From Cytophagia bacterium (lineage in GTDB: Bacteria; Bacteroidota; Bacteroidia; Cytophagales; Cyclobacteriaceae): a stretch of DNA of 5,921 bases. How positions within the stretch are numbered: position 1 is the stretch's first letter; every line of letters begins with the position of its first letter. Location of the stretch: NCBI GenBank assembly GCA_013373005.1, contig JABXIP010000279.1:1-5921 (forward strand), given 5' to 3'. The translations under genes and the position numbers were made by a program. Below the pieces are notes generated by a model. The model was given only the letters and a program-made list of their open reading frames with translations, ran no database searches and was not told the DNA's origin. This document shows, one piece after another, positions 1 through 5,655 of this stretch.

Positions 1-1194
1 AACTCAGGTCAGGAAGGCTTTCATTGGTTAGATAAAATTCTCGAAATCGATCCTTCTGCTGTAGTAGTACTCATTACGGCTTTTGGTTCGGTAGACATGG
101 CTGTAAGGGCCATTAAAACCGGAGCCACAGACTTTGTGATGAAGCCTTGGGAAAATGAGAAGTTGTTAGCCACGATGCTCTCAGCGATTAAGCTGAGGTC
201 TTCTAAGGCAGAGGTTCAGCAACTCAAAGACCAACAGGAACTTATGCGTGAAGAATTAGACCATAAGTTTAAAGATATTATCGGCCAATCAGCAGCCATG
301 ATCAGGGTGTTCGACACCATTGAACGAGTAGCTGAAACCGATGCTAATGTGCTGGTTTTGGGTGAAAACGGAACGGGCAAGGAACTCATTGCCAGAGCCA
401 TTCACCGCAACTCCAAGAGAGCTGATAAACCTTTTGTGACGGTAGATTTAGGAGCCATTACTGAAACGCTTTTCGAGTCTGAACTTTTCGGTCATGTCCG
501 TGGCGCGTTCACCGATGCTAAAACCGACCGGGCAGGCAGATTTGAAGTGGCTAATGGCGGTACGCTTTTCCTCGATGAAATAGGCAACCTCTCTCCTGCG
601 CTTCAGGCTAAATTATTGACTGCGCTGCAGAATAAGCGCATTTCCCGTGTCGGTTCGAACAAGGTACTCGATGTAGACATTCGCCTGATCTGTGCTACCA
701 ATATGCCACTCTATGAAATGGTGCAAAAGGGTGAATTTAGGCAAGATCTACTATATCGAATCAACACCATTGAGCTTACCTTGCCTTCTCTCAAAGAGCG
801 AAATGAAGACATTAGAATATTAGCCGAACACTATTTGGAGCAGTTTGCGAAAAAGTATAACAAGGACATCTACAAGTTCTCTGAAGCTACCATTAAACGA
901 CTGGAGAAATACCATTGGCCGGGTAATGTTCGAGAGCTTCAACACGCGGTAGAAAGAGCTGTAATTATGAGCAGAGACAATATTCTGCAGCCTGAAGACT
1001 TTTTCTTCAATGCTTCAAATCAGCCGAAAGATCAGAGCGAGATCAATCTGGAGCAGTATAATCTGGAAGATGTGGAGCGAATTCTCATTCGTAAAGTGCT
1101 GGCCAAGCATAATGGAAACATTACCCATGCTGCTCAGGAACTGGGCCTTACGCGATCATCTCTTTACCGTAGACTGGAGAAGTATGGGCTTTAA
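1..1194 (+). CDS. Sigma54-dependent response regulator, NtrC family (5' end missing)
   Basis: The frame is open from base 1, so the gene starts upstream; 397 residues are visible. Residues 1-65 are the C-terminal half of a receiver domain, with the conserved Thr of ITA (T26) and Lys of MKPW (K48); the phospho-accepting Asp lies before the window. A linker (66-90) leads to an AAA+ sigma54-activator domain: Walker A GENGTGKE (121-128), the sigma54-contacting loop as GAFTDA (168-173) in place of GAFTGA, Walker B GGTLFLDE (186-193), sensor I CATN (231-234), arginine-finger region FRQDLLYRIN (246-255) and sensor II WPGNVREL (306-313). Residues 371-397 form a Fis-type helix-turn-helix. By family knowledge it oligomerises when phosphorylated and uses ATP to open sigma54 promoters. 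It overlaps the downstream kinase gene, its probable partner. Target genes cannot be read from the window. An internal ATG at 97 is inside the receiver domain and is not the start. Confidence 0.96.
   Translation, partial: NSGQEGFHWLDKILEIDPSAVVVLITAFGSVDMAVRAIKTGATDFVMKPWENEKLLATMLSAIKLRSSKAEVQQLKDQQELMREELDHKFKDIIGQSAAMIRVFDTIERVAETDANVLVLGENGTGKELIARAIHRNSKRADKPFVTVDLGAITETLFESELFGHVRGAFTDAKTDRAGRFEVANGGTLFLDEIGNLSPALQAKLLTALQNKRISRVGSNKVLDVDIRLICATNMPLYEMVQKGEFRQDLLYRINTIELTLPSLKERNEDIRILAEHYLEQFAKKYNKDIYKFSEATIKRLEKYHWPGNVRELQHAVERAVIMSRDNILQPEDFFFNASNQPKDQSEINLEQYNLEDVERILIRKVLAKHNGNITHAAQELGLTRSSLYRRLEKYGL
1176..1186 (+). promoter_or_regulatory. Ribosome binding site deciding the kinase start
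   Basis: GGAG at 1176-1179 lies four bases before the ATG at 1184, inside the last codons of the regulator gene. Other starts in this window lack such a motif, so here it supports this start and re-initiation by ribosomes finishing the regulator. Spacing is slightly short, and Shine-Dalgarno use is weak in Bacteroidota, so it is supportive rather than proof. Confidence 0.5.
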
Positions 1195-2521
1195 CCGTTT
1201 TCGCTTATTTGTACTACTACGGGTGATTGTCCTTTTCATCACCGTTTCGGCCTTCGTTTACCTTATTTTCTTCGATGAGAAGTATGTAACCACAGTAGTC
1301 ACCGGCTTCCTCATCATCTTCGAGGTCTTTGAGCTTTTCAACTACATAGAAAGCACTAATAAGAAGCTCAGGCGCTTTTTCGATGCCATCAAATACAACG
1401 ACTTCAACATGAGTTTTACCCACGACAATAAGCTGGGTAAAACCTTCAAAGAGCTCAATATGGCCTTTAAGGAAGTTATTGATGCCATTTTGCTGGAACG
1501 CCAAAAGCGAGAGGAGTTCTTTCAGGAATTGCAGGTGGTGGTAGAAAACATCGCCTCCGGTATTGTGTCAATCGATGAGGAAAACAAGGTCAAATTCATC
1601 AACCGCTCAGCTCTTAACCTGCTGAACCTTAACAACGACCGAAATGTATCCATCAACCGGTCCTACCCAGAAATCAGGGAGATTTTAATGGAACTGGGTA
1701 CGCATTCAAGAATCATTTATAAGACCAAGAATGGCAATGAGCTGGCGGTATTTATCAGCCGATATAAATTGGGCAGCGAGTCGTTCCGTCTGCTGGCTTT
1801 TCAAGACATTAAAGCGGAGCTACAATCGCGAGAGTTGGAAGCCTGGCAGAACCTGACCAAGGTGCTGAGACATGAAATTATGAACTCCATAGCCCCTATC
1901 TCTTCCCTCACCTCAACGCTTAAGGAAGTAATTGCTGAAGATGTACAGCGTTCACCTGATGCCAACCTGATTTCTGACGACAGCCTGGACGACCTTGAAG
2001 AAGGTCTGCGTACCATTTCAGGTCGATCTGATGGGCTGATCAACTTCATCAATGCCTACCGTGATTATACCAACCTTCCGGAGCCAAACCTACAGAGGCG
2101 CGACATTAACAGAGTGGTTGAAAGTGCAGTGGCTCTAATGAAGAATGAATTCACTGAAGATCAACTGACCTTGCGGGTTCTAAAGCGCGAAACCATTGTT
2201 GACTTAGATGAGCAATTAATTGAGCAGGTGCTCATTAACCTAATCAAGAACGCCAAGGAAGCCGTTGAAAATCAGCAAGATGGAAAAGTTGAAGTAAATG
2301 TTGACTTCCGTGACGCGCAAACCACTGTCTCAATTCAGGACAATGGACCGGGCATTACAGAAGAAGCTAAAGAGAAGATATTTATGCCCTTCTATTCCAC
2401 CAAAAAGCGCGGCTCAGGTATTGGACTCAGCCTCTCGAAACAAATTATGCAACTCCATGGTGGCGACTTAAGAGTAGAGAGTGAGATTGGTAAGGGGGCG
2501 TGTTTTGTTTTGAGTTTTTAA
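1184..2521 (+). CDS. Membrane sensor histidine kinase with PAS-like domain (NtrY/NtrB-like)
   Basis: A 445-residue kinase. Two hydrophobic segments (about 8-30 and 34-54) are separated by only a few residues, so there is no periplasmic sensor. A HAMP-like helical linker (55-112) leads to a PAS-like domain (about 113-212). The HisKA H-box RHEIMNSIAP carries the phospho-accepting His (H230). The ATPase domain shows N-box NLIKNAKEA (352-360; N352, N356), G1 DNGPGI (386-391), F-box MPFYSTK (401-407) and G2 GSGIGLSLSK (410-419). It would autophosphorylate and pass phosphate to the overlapping upstream regulator. I chose the ATG at 1184 because the membrane segments begin just after it and a GGAG (1176-1179) sits four bases upstream. 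The same frame stays open back to 1010, but that part is the regulator gene read out of frame. The 11-base overlap suggests translational coupling. The signal is unknown. Confidence 0.95.
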   Translation: MGFNRFRLFVLLRVIVLFITVSAFVYLIFFDEKYVTTVVTGFLIIFEVFELFNYIESTNKKLRRFFDAIKYNDFNMSFTHDNKLGKTFKELNMAFKEVIDAILLERQKREEFFQELQVVVENIASGIVSIDEENKVKFINRSALNLLNLNNDRNVSINRSYPEIREILMELGTHSRIIYKTKNGNELAVFISRYKLGSESFRLLAFQDIKAELQSRELEAWQNLTKVLRHEIMNSIAPISSLTSTLKEVIAEDVQRSPDANLISDDSLDDLEEGLRTISGRSDGLINFINAYRDYTNLPEPNLQRRDINRVVESAVALMKNEFTEDQLTLRVLKRETIVDLDEQLIEQVLINLIKNAKEAVENQQDGKVEVNVDFRDAQTTVSIQDNGPGITEEAKEKIFMPFYSTKKRGSGIGLSLSKQIMQLHGGDLRVESEIGKGACFVLSF

Positions 2522-2567
2522 TAAAAACCCGAAATGATAACTTCTTGTAACACACGTTTACCACCCT

Positions 2568-2999
2568 ATGAAAAGACTTACACTGACACAATTAAAAAAC
2601 ATCTGCTTATCTATAAGAGAAAGTATTGAGCTGAATAAAAGTAAAACCAATCTCTTTAAGGAATTTCCGCAAGGGTGCTGTCGTGATGCAAGTTTAATAG
2701 TGGGGATAATTCTGAAAAAAATGGGAGCCATAGAGTTGGTCTATTGCCGTAGAGATTTTGATTTACATTACAAGAGTCATGCATGGTTGGAATACAATAG
2801 TTTTATAATTGATATCACTGCGGATCAATTCGATACTACCATACCAAATGTGATAGTTAGCAGAACTCCAATTATGCCATTTCACCAAAAACAACATGAA
2901 GAACCCTTAACTTTTTCAATTGCCGGGATGGATGCCATTGACCTACTAAAGGACATGGAGATTATAGAAGGCGCTTTGAGCCCCAAATTCTCGTCTTAG
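2568..2999 (+). CDS. Hypothetical protein with Cys-His-Asp (papain/transglutaminase-like) pattern
   Basis: A 143-residue soluble protein with no signal peptide or membrane segment. Seen directly: FPQGCCRDAS (33-42) at the start of a helix-like stretch, then SHAWLEYN (70-77), then IDITADQF (81-88). A Cys (C38, or C37), a His in a HAWL setting (H71) and an Asp a short way on (D82 or D86) have the order and spacing of the catalytic triad in papain-like, NlpC/P60-like and transglutaminase-like folds. The same three-block pattern recurs, as I recall, in uncharacterised bacterial proteins. Hydrolase, amidase or transferase activity is inference; the substrate is unknown. The gene starts 46 bases after the kinase stop with no Shine-Dalgarno, and is more A+T-rich than the kinase gene. 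It could be transcribed by read-through from the two-component operon, since no clear terminator lies between. The C-terminal 50 residues show no motif I recognise. Confidence 0.85.
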   Translation: MKRLTLTQLKNICLSIRESIELNKSKTNLFKEFPQGCCRDASLIVGIILKKMGAIELVYCRRDFDLHYKSHAWLEYNSFIIDITADQFDTTIPNVIVSRTPIMPFHQKQHEEPLTFSIAGMDAIDLLKDMEIIEGALSPKFSS

Positions 3000-3088
3000 T
3001 CTCTATCTAAAAAAGACCAAAGCGAGCTATTTAAGGAGAATTCTCTATTTTAAAAATTTAAACCTTAACCCAATAAAACACTTCATTT

Positions 3089-3562
3089 ATGTTCAGCTTA
3101 TTTAAAAAGAAGGGAACTCAAACATCTTCGAGTGATTCTGAAAATCAAAAGGGTGTAATAGGTGAATATTATGAGTCAGGCAAACCAGTCATTGTAAAGT
3201 TTGTAAATGAAATACCTAATGATGAAACAATTAGAAACCTACCGTGGCTTACCATTATCTCATGGAAATATGACCCTGAGATAAATAATGGTATGCCACC
3301 TAAAGAGGTCAATGAAAAGATGATAAAGCTTGAAAATGCTTTAGAGGTTTTCTATTCCATTGTCAACACAAGGTGGATATATAATCGCACAGGAAATGGA
3401 TTGAAGGAATTCAACTACCAAATATCAGATAGAGATCAATTCATCAAAGAACTCAATAAAGCTCTTAGGGGGCATGAACGATATCCAATTGAAATAACCT
3501 TTTATGAAGACTCTGACTGGAAGGAATTTAGAAAACTTGTTAAGGATTTTGAGCAAGCCTAA
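3089..3562 (+). CDS. DUF695 domain protein
   Basis: A 157-residue, probably cytoplasmic protein. After a low-complexity Lys/Ser-rich start (1-20) it has features I associate with the DUF695 family: GKPVIVKF (31-38), an aromatic beta-strand block PWLTIISWKY (52-61), NGMP (67-70), TGNGLKEFNYQ (101-111), YPIEITFYEDSDW (132-144) and a closing EF.KLVKDF helix. In that family GMP, the G-N-G-L-RE/KE segment and the D-x-W near the end are recurrent marks; the biochemical role is unknown. No catalytic triad or metal site is obvious. It lies 89 bases after the Cys-His-Asp gene with no recognisable promoter or Shine-Dalgarno, and shares its low G+C. The ATG at 3089 is the first start in frame and the family-like sequence begins soon after it, so the start is plausible. 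The family call is from memory of motifs, not a search. Confidence 0.85.
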   Translation: MFSLFKKKGTQTSSSDSENQKGVIGEYYESGKPVIVKFVNEIPNDETIRNLPWLTIISWKYDPEINNGMPPKEVNEKMIKLENALEVFYSIVNTRWIYNRTGNGLKEFNYQISDRDQFIKELNKALRGHERYPIEITFYEDSDWKEFRKLVKDFEQA

Positions 3563-3668
3563 ACATAGAAGCTCTTTCGTTTAATCAGTTTACACTTAAC
3601 TCTTTCATTTAGGCCATTTCCAATTAAACCCAATTCACTTCATTTCGTTATTTTGAATAATTACGATT

Positions 3669-3863
3669 ATGGAAAATTTAAGTCTTTATACTCTAATTAA
3701 TAATCTCCCAGGCCATGTAAAGCAGGAGGTTCGAAATTTTTTGGTGTCTCTCAAGAAGAAGGCAAAGAAAAGTGAGGAAAGCCCTAAGAGTCGAGAATTT
3801 GGAGTACTTAAGGGTATGATTTCTATATCCGAAGATTTTGATCAGCCACTCACCCTATCTTAG
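3669..3863 (+). CDS. DUF2281/VapB-like antitoxin, C-terminally truncated, no toxin partner
   Basis: A 64-residue protein matching the small antitoxins annotated DUF2281, usual partners of PIN-domain (VapC-like) toxins. Seen: an N-terminal helix with the LP turn (13-14), a helix ending in a basic run FLVSLKKKAKK (24-34), a Ser/Glu-rich linker, then FGVLKGMISISEDFDQPL (44-61). Family members normally continue past DFDxPL for about eight to ten acidic and aromatic residues (of the type EDFKDY); here the match stops at PL and the frame ends with TLS and a stop. The bases just after this point belong to a decayed duplicate of another gene (3867-4003), so the 3' end was probably replaced in a rearrangement. 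No PIN-toxin gene follows. The protein may still be made, and the truncated tail could impair toxin binding; alternatively it is a relic. DNA-binding or autoregulation is not evident. Confidence 0.72.
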   Translation: MENLSLYTLINNLPGHVKQEVRNFLVSLKKKAKKSEESPKSREFGVLKGMISISEDFDQPLTLS

Positions 3864-3866
3864 TCC

Positions 3867-4003
3867 CTCAATCCCCCGCCTGTAAAGAATAATCAACTGA
3901 ATAACGATGGCCAAAACGATCAATACATAGACTTCTAATTGGGTAAATAGCTCAACTGAGTCTGTCTCTCTTTTGGTGATTGAACCCTGTCTACCCCTAA
4001 CTC
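3867..4003 (-). pseudogene. Decayed fragment of a four-helix-bundle (MCP sensor-type) gene, 3' end only
   Basis: The reverse strand of 3879-3989 encodes 37 residues that match residues 158-194 of the protein at 4832-5428, with 31 identities (ungapped; counted by hand) and about 81% base identity (90 of 111). The shared block runs from QxSITKR through the last membrane helix to ILYR. Just after the LYR codons a 4-base deletion relative to the intact gene shifts the frame, so the TGA stop is lost and the frame runs into the antitoxin end, stopping at 3855. On its 5' side the match fades at about 4000. The N-terminal anchor and most of the bundle are absent. A frame open from 4073 to 3855 exists but its first 30 or so codons match nothing here. 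Twelve of 18 differing codons are synonymous, so this was probably once a functioning paralogue. Confidence 0.82.
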
Positions 4004-4173
4004 CAGTCCTAGGCGTCTTGCAAAAACCTAGTTTCAAAATCTCACTTAGACCTTTTTTTAACTGAATTTTCAAAACTGATTCTAATAAACCTGAATAAAA
4101 GTTAAACTCGATTCAAACTTTTGTTTTGGAATAGAAGGACGCCTATCATTGATTAAATCAAACAAAACCATCA
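4004..4173. other. Gene-free spacer between the fragment and the beta-barrel gene
   Basis: Together with the fragment this makes a stretch of about 310 bases without an intact gene (3864-4173). Positions 4003-4021 loosely resemble the left half of the hairpin at 4793-4819 (14 of 18 aligned bases, one gap). They contain CTAGG (4009-4013), repeated inverted as CCTAG (4027-4031). From 4046 to 4118 the sequence is A+T-rich with no recognisable gene or RNA structure. A possible promoter for the downstream gene lies at 4119-4151. Confidence 0.5.
4119..4151 (+). promoter_or_regulatory. Possible Bacteroidota-type promoter for the beta-barrel gene
   Basis: TTTTG at 4119-4123 and TATCATTG at 4144-4151 are separated by 20 bases. 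They resemble the Bacteroidota -33 (TTTG) and -7 (TAnnTTTG) elements with one mismatch in the latter. The gene's ATG is at 4174, which would leave a leader of roughly 15 bases. In A+T-rich DNA such matches arise by chance, so this is a candidate only. Confidence 0.33.
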
Positions 4174-4761
4174 ATGAAACATACTGCAAAATTAATCATT
4201 TGCTGCGCCCTATTTGTTTCCAGTCTCGTCCATGCACAAGACAGCCTAGGTGTGAAAGAAATTGGATTATTCGCTACAAGTCAAAATCAAGGAATCACCT
4301 ACAGATTCGGGTCAGAAAGAAAACTATGGAATTCCAGCCTTTATGGAAGCGCTTACTCCGGTTCTGATTATCGGAACAGATTTGGTTTAGAAGCTGGAAG
4401 AGAATGGAGATATCCTCTTTCATCAAGGGCTTTTATCCGATTTGGTGGAGGAATAGGATATTCATTTGACAGAGTCAAAGAAAGAGTAAGCAGTAATGGG
4501 GTCATTAATTATAATCGAAAATATGACGAACACTCACTTTATCTATATGGCTTTGCCGGCATCAATTACGACATAACTAGAAAATTTTCCTTGGGGCTCA
4601 GTTTTAAACCTTATGGAGGTTATTCTCATGTTGACTATAACAATGAGAACTCAACACCAACAGAAAACAAATCTGGAACCTATGGATTTAATGTTTTCAA
4701 TTCTAATCGAGATTTTCTGGAGTTGTCATTAGCTTTTAGGCTGGGTAAGAGGAAAAAGTAA
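4174..4761 (+). CDS. Small outer-membrane beta-barrel protein
   Basis: A 195-residue protein with a signal peptide: MKHTAK, a hydrophobic core (7-18), then SLVHA with likely cleavage after A21 before QD. The Cys pair at 10-11 sits inside the core and is not a lipobox. The mature part has alternating polar and aromatic/aliphatic strands typical of small Bacteroidota porin-like barrels: GITYRFGS, RFGLEAGREWRY (68-79), AFIRFGGGIGYSF (86-98), LYLYGFAGINYDI (122-134), FSLGLSFKPYGGY (138-150) and the last strand FLELSLAFRLG (181-191), followed by a basic tail KRKK. Roughly eight strands seem to fit, but I cannot count them firmly. Likely location is the outer membrane; ligand or role is unknown. 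The start at 4174 is chosen for the signal peptide; an overlapping frame from 4149 lacks any protein-like features. The gene stands alone, converging on the - strand gene downstream. Confidence 0.87.
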   Translation: MKHTAKLIICCALFVSSLVHAQDSLGVKEIGLFATSQNQGITYRFGSERKLWNSSLYGSAYSGSDYRNRFGLEAGREWRYPLSSRAFIRFGGGIGYSFDRVKERVSSNGVINYNRKYDEHSLYLYGFAGINYDITRKFSLGLSFKPYGGYSHVDYNNENSTPTENKSGTYGFNVFNSNRDFLELSLAFRLGKRKK

Positions 4762-4763
4762 AC

Positions 4764-4781
4764 TTTAGCTTTAGCTTTAGC
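4764..4781 (+). repeat. Short tandem repeat, three copies of TTTAGC
   Basis: Three exact TTTAGC units (4764-4769, 4770-4775, 4776-4781) begin two bases after the beta-barrel stop codon, then break off at TTC. Copy number could vary by slippage. Being past the stop codon it should not change the protein. It forms the left edge of the repeat-rich stretch that also holds the hairpin. Confidence 0.75.
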
Positions 4782-4792
4782 TTCATCTCAAT

Positions 4793-4819
4793 CTAGTCTT
4801 GGCGTTTCGCTGAGACTAG
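4793..4819. terminator. Strong hairpin between convergent genes, likely bidirectional terminator
   Basis: Left arm CTAGTCTTGGCG (4793-4804) pairs with right arm CGCTGAGACTAG (4808-4819) across a TTT loop. All 12 positions pair in + strand RNA, two of them as G-U. On the - strand those two become A-C mismatches, so the + transcript folds better. It lies 32 bases after the beta-barrel stop and 13 bases beyond the stop of the convergent - strand gene. No U-run follows on either side, so it is not a classic intrinsic terminator. It may act as a transcript-end stabiliser or be a dispersed intergenic repeat. Confidence 0.6.
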
Positions 4820-4840
4820 AAACCTGAAACCTCAATCCTT
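4820..4840 (+). repeat. Imperfect 7-base repeats AAACCTG/AAACCTC/AATCCTT
   Basis: Directly after the hairpin, three successive 7-base units (AAACCTG, AAACCTC, AATCCTT) run into the stop codon of the - strand gene. Similar AAACCTG-type runs are, as I recall, common between genes in Bacteroidota genomes. The last unit overlaps coding sequence at the 3' end of the 4832-5428 gene. Confidence 0.45.
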
Positions 4841-5428
4841 ACTCGGCCTGTAAAGAATAATCACTTGAATAACGATGGCCAGAAAGATCAGCACATAGAT
4901 TTCCAGTTGAGTAAAGAGTTCGATAGAGTCCGTGGCTCTTTTGGTAATGGAAACCTGTCTTCTCCCCTCACTGATTTGAATATCGGAAAGGTCGTCCAGA
5001 TTGGCTTCTATTTGGCTAATCATGCCAAGCAGGTTACTTTCAACTTCAGGGTTATCCGCTTCAACTTGGCTTTCCGCTGCCAAAAGGCTCTGAATATTCG
5101 CCTTCAGCTCTTCAAAAACTACCCCTTCATTATCTGTCAGCTTAGTGGCTTCATACCTTTCAATAAGGGTACTTAAGTTTCGGTTGACCGCCTGATTGTC
5201 TTGAGTAAAAAACTGCTGGTCTTCAGTTAGAATGGCTACTTTCTTCTTCTGCATGTCCTTATACATGTCCAAAATTAGGTCCTTCACCACTAACCTGTCT
5301 TCATAAATAGTCATTACAGATTCTTTTACCTGCACAAAATTACTCCGGTCGACTAGATTGGTAGCTGCGATTAATAGAAACACTAAGGATATACCGAGTA
5401 TCCACTTAAGTTTAGTTAAAAATGCCAT
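4832..5428 (-). CDS. Membrane-anchored four-helix-bundle sensor-domain protein (4HB_MCP-like)
   Basis: A 198-residue protein. A hydrophobic segment (about 9-24) anchors the N terminus. Residues 26-172 are long amphipathic helices with the layout of the MCP four-helix-bundle ligand-binding domain, including the typical first helix IYEDRLVVKDL (41-51) and the last helix with DLSDIQISEG (146-155). A second membrane helix (about 177-193) ends in YRPSKD. Known family members couple this bundle to a HAMP and methyl-accepting or kinase domain; here the chain stops six residues after the second membrane helix, so no signalling output is present. The bundle is expected in the periplasm. It could act with a separate partner, but no partner is visible. 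No Shine-Dalgarno; ATG at 5428 fits the membrane start. A decayed partial copy lies at 3867-4003. It is divergent from the oxidoreductase gene and convergent with the beta-barrel gene. Confidence 0.86.
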   Translation of the reverse strand: MAFLTKLKWILGISLVFLLIAATNLVDRSNFVQVKESVMTIYEDRLVVKDLILDMYKDMQKKKVAILTEDQQFFTQDNQAVNRNLSTLIERYEATKLTDNEGVVFEELKANIQSLLAAESQVEADNPEVESNLLGMISQIEANLDDLSDIQISEGRRQVSITKRATDSIELFTQLEIYVLIFLAIVIQVIILYRPSKD

Positions 5429-5655
5429 AGGTGTTGGATAGTTAGTAACTCACAAGATATACTCGCCAAACCACCAACTTGTTCCAAATTTGAATGGCTT
5501 TTCAATGAGTGGTTGAATGCTGGCTGAATCGAACACACAAAACACTCTGGTTCTATAGAATTCCCTTAACTTTTAAACATAATCTAATTTCTTATCGTCT
5601 CTCTATTGTCTCATTAAGAGGCATTTATAAAGTCTATTCAAATACGCCAAATCTT
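5429..5655. promoter_or_regulatory. Divergent intergenic region between the sensor-domain and oxidoreductase genes
   Basis: These 227 bases must hold the promoters for both divergent genes. I find no convincing pair of Bacteroidota -33/-7 elements in either direction, no Shine-Dalgarno before either ATG, and no good sigma54 site. Two related stretches, GAATGGCTTTT near 5493 and GAATGCTGGCT near 5515, form a weak direct repeat. The half nearest the oxidoreductase gene is especially A+T-rich. Confidence 0.45.

Noticed and set aside
1010..1183. Upstream extension of the kinase reading frame
   Set aside because: The extra codons are the regulator's C-terminal helix-turn-helix region read in another frame and show no protein-like features; the ATG at 1184 has a ribosome site and is followed directly by the membrane segments.
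3036..3045. Perfect 10-base palindrome GAGAATTCTC before the DUF695 gene
   Set aside because: Short, no loop for a hairpin, and not repeated elsewhere in the window; such palindromes are expected by chance.
3648..3655. TTATTTTG as a -7 element for the antitoxin gene
   Set aside because: One mismatch to TAnnTTTG, and no TTG lies at the expected distance upstream; too weak to report as a promoter.
3855..4073. A 72-codon open frame on the - strand
   Set aside because: Only its second half matches a real protein, as the displaced end of a paralogue; the start region has no homology here, the normal stop is lost by frameshift, and the frame ends inside the antitoxin's last codons. Treated as a pseudogene fragment.
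4149..4367. A 72-codon open frame on the + strand overlapping the beta-barrel gene
   Set aside because: Rich in Arg, Cys and Ser without any domain pattern; the overlapping frame from 4174 has a clear signal peptide and beta-strand pattern.
4865..5176. A 103-codon + strand frame opposite the four-helix-bundle gene
   Set aside because: It is the complement of a well-supported - strand coding sequence and has no recognisable features.
5451..5470. Possible sigma54 (-24/-12) site on the - strand before the four-helix-bundle gene
   Set aside because: A TTGGC and a TTG are present, but the spacing is two bases too long and the -12 element reads TTGT and not TTGC.
5608..5635. TTGTCT ... TATAAA resembling a sigma70 promoter before the oxidoreductase gene
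   Set aside because: The spacer is about 14 bases, too short for an E. coli-type promoter, and the -7 element does not fit the Bacteroidota TAnnTTTG form.
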